Positions 36,701 through 48,700 of a stretch of DNA of 64,000 nt are shown here, in pieces. A program made the translations under genes and the position numbers. The stretch is from NCBI GenBank assembly GCA_029204225.1, contig CM055104.1:53152020-53216019 (forward strand), in the 5' to 3' direction. Source of the stretch: Diphasiastrum complanatum. Taxonomy: Eukaryota; Streptophyta; Lycopodiopsida; Lycopodiales; Lycopodiaceae. A model generated the notes under the pieces. It made no database searches. It was not told where the DNA came from and worked only from the letters and a program-made list of their open reading frames with translations. How positions within the stretch are numbered: the first letter of the stretch is position 1; each line of letters begins with the position of its first letter.

Positions 36701-39700
36701 TCACTACGAACCAAATCAAATTTGCCATCAACTCTAATAGTTCCATCAATTGGAAAAGATTGCCTTTGAAATTTCCCAAGTAAGCATCCTTCGCATACAT
36801 GTCCTTCGGGATGCTCAATATTAGGAATGTCTTCAACCATATTGAATCTCTTCAACATGTTCAAGCTAGCAAAGTTGAGATGTCCAAACCTAGCATGCCA
36901 TAATTTAGCCAACTCCAAAGAATGTGAACTTGATGCAACAAGACAAAAAGATGATGAAGCTCTTCGCTCATAGGTATCCATAAGGAACAATCCACCACGT
37001 AATGTTTCTGAAGCAATGATCATAAGAGATCTCTTTGGGTCTTTGATAAGACATTTGTCTTCTTTGAAGTCCACAACCAATCCTTGGTTCATAATTTCTA
37101 GAGACCGAAATGAGATTCTTTTTTATTTTTGGAACATAAAGTACATTACGAATGTACTTCTCCTCACCATTGGGTAAGATAATGGGGATCACACCAATAC
37201 CTTTGATAGGATAAGAGGTGTTATCAACACCTTGAACTTTGCTTCCATCATGCACTTTCACAAGCTTTGTGAAGACCTCTTTGTGATAAGTCATATGACG
37301 TGTGGCACCGCTATCAATCACCCAATCAATAGATGAAAAAACAACAACTTGTAAAGCTGAAGATGAGCTGTTTTCTGCTGAAAAACCAACAAGATTTGAA
37401 GTGGCAGAAATTTCGTCTTTAGGAGAGATGAGATTATTAGTGACAAAAGCATAATCATTATTGAAAAGATTATCCTCCTTTCCAAATTGTTGTTCCAAAG
37501 TAATGATTGCGGTACTTGTATTGTTACCTTTCTCTTTTTCCTTTGCAAGCCTCTTCCTACATTCTTTGATGTGATGCCCAAACTTCTTGCAATAGTGGCA
37601 CTTACCCTTCTTCTTGGAGCCTTGATCTTGAGCTTCCTTAGATTTTTTATCATCTTTGGAAGTTTTGAAATCCACTTGCCTTTGCCTTGTCTTTTGCAAA
37701 GAAAGCTTGATCTTCTTGTTCACCAAAGTTGATCCTTGTTTCCTCTTCTTGAAGAAGTAAGCCAACAAGTTCGTCGAAGGAGATTTGTTGTCCCCTAAGA
37801 GAAATGCTCAATGATGACACAAATGGAAGGTAAGAATCAGGAAGAGAGTTGAGAGTAATAGATACAAATTGTGAGTTCTCAATCACCTCATCAATACTAA
37901 GAAGCTCCTCTCGAAGATCCTTGATCTTCGTCAAGTGGTTTGTAAGCAAATCACCTTCTTGCATCTTCAAGATAGAAAGTTGATTTTGAAGATATACCAC
38001 TTTTGCCGCATTCTTTACTTGAAACATCTTTGCAAGAGTCTCCCAAGCACTTTTGGAAGTCTTGCATGATCTAATATGTGGAAGGATAGATCTCTTCACT
38101 GATAATGCAATGACGGAATGTGCTTGGGCATCTCGTCAATCCCACTTCTTTTGCTCATCGAAAGACACCTCCGTAGATGATGAAGTAGTTGTTCTAGATG
38201 GTGTAATAGGTGCCAAGGTAGGCGGCCTCTCTTCGTCACCATTAACTACTTCCCACAAACCTTTAGCAATTAGAAGGTTCTTTATCATGTAGCACCACAA
38301 GGAATAGTTTGTGCCATCCAGCCTATCTTCATTAAATAAAGAACCAATAGACTCCGATTCTTTAGCCATAACAAAAAAATAAGCTTGTAGTAGATAGGAA
38401 ATAGACTTTCCAAGACAAAATCTACTCAAAGGGCAGCAACCTGAAAGCTGAAATTATGAGCACAATAGATTGCAATACTCCACATGCAATTTGCTCAACA
38501 AGTAATGAAATAGGTGGCTGATCTCTGCACACAAAAACAGAATGCTCACAAATAGGTAGACTTCTAATGAAGCCTAAACCAAAACCAGAAATTTGTGGCT
38601 AAAAAGAGTGCACACTATGTGCATATAGAGCTGATGGTAGCGCCCTACTCCAAGCTCACCAACAGGGGAATTTCAGCAAGAAATGTGTCCAAAACACATG
38701 TGTCTTCATTTAAGAAGTAAATCTGAAATTTTCAGCATGTAATTGAGTCAAGATCACATGCAATTGGTTTGAGCATGGGCGCCCTACTGCTAGATCTCAA
38801 ATAGGTGAAGGTGCCCTGCAATTTCTTGCAAAAAAGCTATAAGAAGATGAACAGATTCTTCTCCTGCAAAAATCAGCTGATTTTCTGCAACCGAAAGGGG
38901 AAGAAGATAGCTTCCTATTGGGCTCCCTCCTGCAAGCAATATGATCACCTAAAGGCTTTGATACCATGTAGGAAATAGAAGCCTAAGGATCCATAATCTT
39001 AACTATTCAATCACACAAAGCATTCTCAAAAGAAAGAGAGAGATGGCTAGAAACCCTCTTGTAGAAACTCGTGGACAGCCAAGGAGAATAGTCAGTATTG
39101 CTTACAAACGTGTCTAATACAAATGGGATGCACACATATATATAGTCCAAGATGACTATCTAACTTCATGACTATTGGCTATCCAACTACTTGACTGTTG
39201 ACTATCCAACTTTCTATAAGTTACATAGAAAGAATAAGGTACCTCCAATATGTCAAGTTGGGGTACTTAATGTCACAATTAGGCCTAGTGGACCCATGAG
39301 TCCCTACCAAGTTAATTTCATATTAACTTAGCTAACTCTAAGTTTAGTAGGCCTAATATAATAAATGACCATGATTACACAACCCTCGACCTTTTGGGTC
39401 AAAGTAACCTATGGTAATGTAAGCAATTCCATTTACATTCCAACAATTGCTTGTAGGGCTTTGTATATGATTGTATTTGGTGATCTCTAACAATCTTTGA
39501 AGGAGGTAGGTTGTTATTCATTAATTATGTCTTTTATTGTATTTGGTGATCTTCAGTAATCTTTGAAAAACTGTTCATAGCCACCAATGATAAGTCCTTT
39601 TATCTTTATGTGATACCATGCCTATGGATCCTTTTAAGCACTTACTTTGAGTAGGAATATCGTAGTATTTAGAGTTCATGGTCTAGGTTTTGCGGGTGGA

Positions 39701-42700
39701 CTACATAAAGATAAAGATTGCATGTCTCATTGTTATATAGGATACTATCGTAGTCTTAACATCGATGAAATAGTCTTGAAGAAAAATGTAGGAGTATATC
39801 CATCTGAAACTTCATTTTGGTAGTTAAATTTGTTTCATTGTAGGTTTTAAACTAGTAGACATTATTCTGAATGAAGGACTTGTTATGATAGTCTGGGATG
39901 CGATCAGTCTTACACCATTTTTCATCTCTTTTTTCTTTTAAAAAACTCTAAACTGCGTAAAAAGAATCCTACCTTCAGAGTGCTGCTTATGTTTTAGTGC
40001 TATGATAATATGGAAAGAGGTTCTGACTTGAATTGAACGACGTGGGTTTGACTTTGTATGGTATTATGTCAAATTTTTTGGAAAACTGCTTGTGGATGTT
40101 AAGCATAGCTTTTTTTCTTGTTTGGCTTGAGGCAGCTAGTAGGAGCTGTTGAAGATTAAATGCTTTATGTCTTGTCAGCCATAATCTGGTACCTGTCAAT
40201 CTCTGATTTTGCAGCAGAGATGAGGTTTTGGAGCTTCAACCAATGATGTCTTATCAGCGCATGCTCCTGCATCGACTTGCAGATATTTTTGGGTATACAT
40301 CTTGATGAAAGCTTCTCAATATATGTGACGAGTGGGAAATTCACGTTGAAGGATTTTTTCTGTTTATTGTACAATTAGTGCAGCCTTGCTGAAAGTGCTT
40401 GACAACCTAGCTTAAGTAATCTGTTGACTGTTAGGGTCTTGAATAACCCATTGTAACTATTTGTTCCTTAATCTCTTTTCTTGATACCTAAGGATGTTGT
40501 GCTCTGATAACACATCTTTTATTGTTTTCAAAAATTGCATTCGTTATTTTTTTCCATTGGGAGAAATAGTCTCAAATCTGATTATGTCAGTGCAAGTATT
40601 AGTGTAAATGGCATGACACAGAGATCCGATGTATCTTTCACAGGATTGCATATCCGAATGCTGTCTCAGGTTAAAAGAGACAATGGCAACTTACAGTATT
40701 TGATTGTTTTAGCTAGAACACACAGATAAATAATCTGTTGAGAGGCTATTTCTGTTTAATTTAGTATGCCCACATCTATAAGTTTCTGTGGTTTACATGA
40801 GATTGTTAAGATAGGAGTAGTTTGATGTTGTATTGTTCTATTTTGATACTTCTTTGGAATCAAAAGCTCAGTATGAAGCTCTCACTTCACAATCACTTGT
40901 TATCTTATCTATGCAGGTTAGCACACCAGTCTGTTGGTGAAGGAGAAAGCAGACACCTTGTAGTGGAAAAATGCGAGAATTCCTCAATGTACTACCCTTG
41001 AAAATGCTCCTTCATGTGGGAGCCACAGTTTATTTCCGATCTTAATTTCAAGTTTTCAACATAAGTCCATTTTGAAGAAGTTACTGTAGATTAGTGGAGT
41101 TTCTTCTGGAGTAAGTTGTATACCTGAATTTTGCCTCATAGAAGGTTTTACTCCTTAGATCTTGTATAGTATTTTCATATTAAGTTCATAAATTGTAATG
41201 CCAACCACCAAAACAGTAATTTAATAGGGATAGTCATGGGAAAAATCACACTATGGGCAAAGGTGGCGCTTCTAGAATTTTACAAATATGAGATTCTTTT
41301 GACGATTTATTAAGGATGAAACTCCCAATGTAAAGCACTTGACATTTCTTTGTGACCTTATAGGTGTCACAACATGAACATCATTCCCCTTATGTCATCA
41401 ATAGTTGAGGATCAGCAAATATAACATTTCTCAGGAAAGCTATGGGTAGCTGTGAATCTTAGTTGCCTGTTCCGGAACGGAACGCGTTCTGGAACTTCAC
41501 CAAAAAAAAATTAAAATAGTACGTTCCGTTTTAACAAAAGAATCAAAGTATTAAGGATGAATAGGGTCCATAGCGATTTCAGAGCAATAGGATCCATGGG
41601 AGCCTGGTGAAGCTGGTCCAATGCATTTCGGGGACCTGCAACATGCTCTTTGCAACGCCCTTCCTCTTTTTCTTTTTGGGTGCATGGCTTCTTTCGCTGA
41701 AAGCTCTCCCTTACATTGTGATTCGGGCCATCTTTCTCAGCTGAAGCCGAGAGATGAGAAAGAGGATAAAATTATCAAACCCAGTTTGCAGAAGGGGAAA
41801 CCCGGTTGTAGAAGGGGAAACCCGCTATGACTGCTTGCGCAGTGCGAATGCGAGTGATCAGTTAGAACTTAGAAAGTAAGAACATGGCGATTCTTGGATT
41901 AACGTGAGCTTAAGAATGTGGCTCAGATAGCGATTCTAGGATCAACAAGAGCTACAAGAATTTCGTTCGTTTTTGCCAGATTTTTTTGGCTATAAGCAGC
42001 TCTCTATCAGCAGTCAGACAAGATATGGCATGGATCCTAGAAATCGTTATGGAGTACAGGTCTTGGCTATCTATCAGCAGTCAGACAAGATATCGCATGG
42101 ATCCTATGGAGTACAAGTCTTGGCTACAAGCAGCTCTCTATCAGCAGTCAGACAAGAAGAAGGAAGATCGTGGCCAGTCTAACACTTGTTTTGTTATTTT
42201 TAAGAAAACGTTCTGACCCAGTACGTTCGGAACGTGCTGTACGGAACATACAGTACGTTCCGACCCAAAAGGGTCGGAACGGGTTTCTAAGCTGTGAATT
42301 ATTTAACTTCCAGGATGAACTTTCAAACCTTTGCCAGTTGTCTTTTGTAAGAGTTCCTAAGGATTTGAGGCATGTGGCTGGAGGAACAGTGACTCAAAAG
42401 TGTTTTGAAAATGTCACGGGGATTTTAAAAATTATTCACAACTTTCAAAATTTTAGAGGTAGCTACTTGAGGAGGAGTGGAATGTTATAAAGATGTTCCA
42501 GATTCAATGCCAAACATTGGTCATTGTAGGCAACTTTTTTGAAAACCTGAGAACATTGATCATAGGTTGAGCTAACCATATAACAAGTGACTAAATGGAT
42601 GGAGACTGAGATTAAGGTTGGTGATATAAGTTTACTAATGCCACAGTAGGTCAAATGTGCATGATGGTGTCATGGATGGTACACAGGAGCCAAGTCATGA

Positions 42701-45700
42701 ATATGTAATCAGGACATTATCATTATTATTGGGGCGTCATTAATTCGTTTGGACTCCCAAAAATTAGTTAATTACACGAGGTTCGTTTAATATGGTCAAT
42801 GGTATCAACTTCAGGCATTTGGTGACTAATTGTGACCATGTGGCTTGGACCTACGAGTAGGGTTTATCCAGCATCTGAATTTTTGCAAGGGACACATTTC
42901 CTAAGTGAACCTTTACGTACATTTGTGCATGTGACTTACTGCTCTAAGGAGCTGTCGAAGTGGTCATGGATGTCGTAGCGAGTGGTTTGTTCCATGCACA
43001 AGGAATTTTATGGTTTGAGACTTTGTGGGTGGACTCTATAAGGTTGAAGATTGCATGCCTCCTTGATACTTTGGGTGCTATCCTAGACTTAACATTGATA
43101 CATTGTTTCTTATTTAAGAGACTCTGGCTAGCTATCCTTTGAAGATCTTGCTAGTATCAGAGCACTTCCTAGGGCAAGAATGAGAACCTTTTGTCCAAGA
43201 AAAGCAACTTTTTGGGGTTTCTGGAGGTGGGCAGCAGCCCTGAAATTCATTCAACTTGTCCACATTTTTGGGCTTGAAGAAAGAAATACACTATGCAATT
43301 GCACGATTTGCAGTCTATTATTGGCTATCTGGTATGTACATTATTTGCATTGATTTGGGTCAGATCTGGTGTACTTACTGTACTGTAAGATATTCTATAC
43401 TACAGCTGCCAGCTGGATTGTTTTCCTTCAAAATTGGATCATTTCAAGATCAATCTTGGTTTTACTTGACCAAGAAATATGCTAGTTTTAGTGAATTTCC
43501 AAAAGCAAGACTATTATCGACATAATTGGAGCAGCTTTTCACATATTTTCATTGATCACCGTACATACTTCACTGCTGGTTTAGAGCAGCCCCTGTTGGG
43601 CATGTTTGAAACCGTGTTTGGCCATATCTGGGCAAGCTTATATTAATTTTGGTTGTTGTCCCTACACAGAACTAGTTCTGCATATTGGAGGAAGTTTCAT
43701 TACCTTCGGAAAATGGGGCATTGATGGTAAATTCAAAGGAGAAAACTATGACAAGAGATCTTGTACAGTGAAAGTGATTGAGCATGTATAACTGGCAATG
43801 ATCATTTTTTTAGGCATACCACTGTTTACACTCTAAAAGTGGATAAAAAGGTTCCAAATGTTTGGATGATTTTTCCAAACATTTTGAAACGCTTCAAATG
43901 TGAAACGTTTGAACGTTTCAAACGTTTTGGTTGCAACTGTGCTTTAGGAAGGAGGCTGGGGCAGCACTGATGCCCATGTTGGCAGATTTGCTGCCTGGTG
44001 CTGATACTAAAACAACCCCCCCCCCATGACCATTGTTTCTAAAACTCCCTCTGCTCCTATTTTGCCCCTTCCTGATATATATACTCCAAAAGCTTTTGAA
44101 CAGTATGTTTTTACCTGTCTCGATTAACTAGGGATTGAACTCCGCCCCATGAAGAAGGATGTGATGCAGCTCCATGCAACAATGCAATCTCTGTCAGAAG
44201 AGCAGGATAAGATGAGAGCCATGATCGCTACATTGGAGGAAACACTAGGCAAGCGAGGGGAACCGGTCCTTGTCACCACCACGAAGCTCCAGGAATCAGA
44301 GAAAAAAATCAAGAAGCATCAAGAAGAAGCATTATCATGGGCAGTAGTTCTTAAAAATAAGTCCGGTAGGCAATCTACACATATGTCATCGTTTCCTTTA
44401 GGTCCTATAAAAAAAGAGACTCCGTGAGCAGAAAATACATAATATTTGAGTTCGTGGTATTACGGACACACAAAAATGCTGAGAATGAGGCCAAGCAATT
44501 TTAGAACCAACCTGGGTCAATGGAAAATGGCATTATGCCAAAGAGCTAAGCTATGTGAGACAAATTATTTATGGACGAAGACCTAACCTATATTCAGGTG
44601 GCTGAATGCCGCAAGGCTATCCAAGAGGTTGAGGCTACAAGCAGATATGTGGTTTATAGAGATGGAGACATTCGATATTTCAATCGTGGATCTACCAGTG
44701 GTACAGTTTCTAGTGGCTAGGGATTTGGGGTCCCCGAGTACTGGAGCACCCTGTGGCCCCGTCACCTTCATATTAGCTCATGGAACTGTAATGCTTTGTT
44801 GATTTTCGAAGGCATTTGACTCTGTCTTGAGACACCTACTTATACAGAGGTTGTGTGAGCTTGGCTTCTCTACTGATACAGTTTTGGCAATTATGGCACT
44901 CTATGAGCAGGTTTGGAATTGTTTCAGATCAGATGTGGGTTTATGCCAGCTGGTGAGGAGCACTATTGGGGTGACGTAGGGTTTCTCCCTCTCCCCACAC
45001 TCTTTGGACTATATATTGATGAGCTAGAGTGTGTTGTTGACCAGGAGGGTGGTATCGGCTGTAGACTTGGTGACATTCTTATTTCCTCTTTAATTATACA
45101 GATTATGTGGCACTAGTTTCGTCTACAGTAGAGGGATTCCAGAGACATCTGGATAGACTCCACTCACTCAGGGATAGATGGGTTTGACTGTACATACTAG
45201 GAAGACTCAGATTATGATCTTTAATAGTTCTAGGGCCTATATGTAGCGACAGAGTTTTACTTCGAATGGCCAGCCTTTGGAAACTGATCCTTTTACACAT
45301 ATTTGGGCACACTTTTCACAGGTCCTATTGTTAGCATAAGATAGGTTGTGGCAACTAGGGTTAGGAAGGGTCATGCGTCCTTGGTTGGTTAGTCTTGAGT
45401 GTTATGTTTCTGGAAGTATATTCGGGGTGTCCCGAGTAAGAGCAAGTTATTTGACTATGGTCTCACCTACCGTTATGTATGCTACCATGGCGTACAAGGC
45501 TTCATGAGTGAGACAAATTTTCAGGACATCAAATTATGGAATATCTTGTTTGCTAGTATTTCAGGACAAATTTCATGAGTTGAGGCTATTTTCAGGACAA
45601 TTGTATCTATTTAGAGATTACTAAGTCTTCCCCGATCACGCTATCCTCAGTTGGCCCTCCTATCATCTCATATGTTACATGACCAGGGCCACCAATTTTT

Positions 45701-48700
45701 GTGGTACTCCCATGTTTCTCATTTATTATGCACATATGGCATGACTATCTTAGAGTTACTTGAGGGATCTCATCGGTACATTCGAGGTTTTACTTATCGT
45801 GCCTATTTACAATGGACATGGCAACTAAGTTAGATTTCTACCGTTCCCATTTCCTTGATTTGGATATTATTGGTGTGCCAATATTACCTCGGTATTTGGA
45901 TATGGTCTCTCTCATGCTTACTGTTCACATTGGGATAGTTACGAGTTTCCTCACACCAGGTATGTGTGGAGAGGTGATCTTTTCAGAGCATTTCACGGGA
46001 GCGTCGAATTTGTCAGTTATGTACATTAGACAGGATGGAGTCCGAGGAGCATCTTATTTTTAGGTGTCTATATTATAAGATTAGAGGATGTTATCATTGC
46101 CTTTTCCATGATTCCTTAGTCACACTACGCTCTCTTATTTCCTATGTGGACCCACGTGTTTTTTGATGATACGTTAGATGTTTCTTCTACGCCAACATAC
46201 ATGCCAGCAGGACCAGTATGGAGATATAGGCTCCCAGCCCAGATTACCTCTTTTTTCTCGAGGAGATGTTCTAGAATATATACTGAGAGTGAGACACTAT
46301 TTGAGGATGAGTATGATATCCCATCCCATGACCAGCATCGTGATCAGAGGCATTGTGTACCACTACAATCAAGAGCTATTTAGAGACCTCAGAGACGACG
46401 ACCCCCTCCATCTTTAGCAACATCTGTAGCATTGGGAGCATCCATCCTTTCTTATTTCAACAGAGTTCCAGCTCTACTGGGACCTGTTATCTGACTTTAA
46501 CATATGTACAACGCATGGCACTGACTGGTATATCATTGTATCATGGTATTATTTACAGTATTTGTGTATTTATGCAGAGAGCTCTTTGGTTTCATTTAGA
46601 GTTCATTGACTACTTTTAGAGCTCATTTTGGATGTTCAGAGACTAGTTTTCATTTTAAGTTTTGTTTTCTGGAGACATGTTTTTATGCTCCTACATAGAC
46701 TACCACACTTGTACTATCTGGTCTTGTATGTTTTTTAGCGTTTAAGGACAATAAATGTTTCTTTCTTTCTCTCTCTGATTATGTATACTTTGTCTCCTCT
46801 TGATTTTTCTCGTACACTATACAAGTTTTCCTATAGAGTGAAATGGGATCCAGGGCTAAACAAGAATATTTCTAACCCCTCAGCCCCCCCTTTCTGCAAT
46901 GGCATGCAAGTGCGTCGTGCACACACCCCAATGCACAGTAGCATCTTCTAATATAGTGTAAGTAAGGTTCTTTGAACACGTGTCAAATTTCCAAAGACAA
47001 GGTCTTTTTATGTACTACTGTCTACATAAGGAACTGAAGTGTCTCCATATTGATAATCCTGCGGAGACATCTTCTATGCTTCTTGCGCATGCAACTAAGT
47101 TTGACTGAGATTTACACCAAAATTCAAGTGTTTGATAATAATATGGAAGAATAGATTGGGCCAAGTATCAAAATAATGAATCTATTGTAAAACGTAGCAG
47201 GGATCACGTGCTTTTAGCATAGATTTGCCAAATGTTACCTCTCACGCGTGCCCTAGCTTCCAAAAATATGTCTGGAAACATCCCTGAATGAGTTTAAAAA
47301 TTTGTGAGTAACACAAATATCTAAATCTTCTGTTGAATCAAAAGAACTTGAAACCCTTCTGAACGAGATACATTGTGAAACTGTGTGCAGCTTGATTGCT
47401 TTCTATAAACACAGCTGTAGACTTTCAACTTTGCATCCATCAGTTTGACTTATTGTTTTGGACTTTTGGGTATAGACAAATTTGTAAGCTGTATTTTTTG
47501 GTTTGTGGTTAAGTTTCTGTGATAGAGAATGAAGGTTAAGTTCATAGGCTGACTATCTTCAAAAGACAACTGATAAAATATATGTATGGTGGTTGTGACA
47601 GCCCTACTGTGCTTGTAAGTGATGTGTTAGAAGGTCTTTATGGAGATTTGCCTGAGCCGTACATCACAAAACAGCTACTGAAACGGACTCCTCCCTTACC
47701 AGGTGCATTTCTAAAAAATGAGGTTATTTTATGTTTTTCCATTGTAGTGTAGCTTATTTTTTGATCTGTTACTTGGTATCATGCATGGTCTTTTTCCATG
47801 TCATGGGTGCATTTCTACTCCTTACTAGATGAAATTTTTGGATTCCAGTTTGTTAGGACTTGTTTGCCTATGCTGTGGTTCTAATTAGTACACCGCAATA
47901 TTTTCCTTCATAACTGGGAAGTCTTTGATGCCAAAAGTAAACTCCATCTTGCTGACATTATTCAAGATGTCTACAATCTTGGAGTTTTTGGCAATCCAAA
48001 CTTTTGCTCTCTCACAGTTGCTTTTGCCATGTCTTGTGGAAGTTGCATGTCACAACCATAATCATTGGATTGTTTTTCTTCTTCTCGTTTGTCCTGTTTG
48101 CTTGAATCCTTTACGTCAAGTCTAGCTTGCAATTTGTTCCCAACTTTCATGAAGAAGGTTGTGTGCCAAATTATGTGGCTCTGCAGAACGTAGTTGAGAT
48201 TCCTTATGTTCTGATGATGTTAACCAAACAGGCGTTTGCTTATTAATGACCTTGATTGTCAAACTTGATTGCAATTTTCCTTTTTCTTGTAAGGGGGATT
48301 GTCGAGCTTGTTTGTAAATTGTGCATGATACTAGAGGAGACTATTTGAGCCAAGTCCTCTAATAATTCTACCCCTGGTGTTAATGTTTGGGTATTTTAAT
48401 TCTGAGTCAACCATTGTTGATGTTCATGGTGTTTCTTCAAAAGTAGCAGCCATACACTTAAAATGGCAGCACTCCACTGTTTTTGAGATTTACTCCAGCT
48501 TTTCTGAGATTTATGTGTTTAGGAGGGGACATTTCTCGGTTCAACTGAGTAGCTTTCATTCTATTTGAATTCTTCTTATTTATCTTCATCAGCAATTCGA
48601 CTGATATTTTGTATGACTGCAGGAATTTTATCTGTTAAATGTACACCCAAAGCACTAGCAGGACAAGCTTTCATAACAAAATGACCACTAAAGATAGTAA

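Larger units (their letters stand above)
33965..39445 (-). mobile_element. Complete non-autonomous Ty1/copia element inside R3H intron 3
   Basis: Two LTRs (33965-34435, 471 bp; 38967-39445, 479 bp) run TG to CA and differ by about a dozen substitutions plus one 8-bp indel by eye. The flanks read ATTGT (33960-33964) and ATTGC (39446-39450), a 5-bp target duplication with one mismatch. The primer-binding site is at 38954-38966 (minus strand TGGTATCAAAGCC) and a polypurine tract (TTAAGGAGGG, 34436-34445) abuts the 3' LTR. Gag, protease and most of integrase are present, but RT and RNase H are missing. It is antisense to the host gene, so its transcription and termination signals would face away from the gene's direction. 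Confidence 0.9.
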
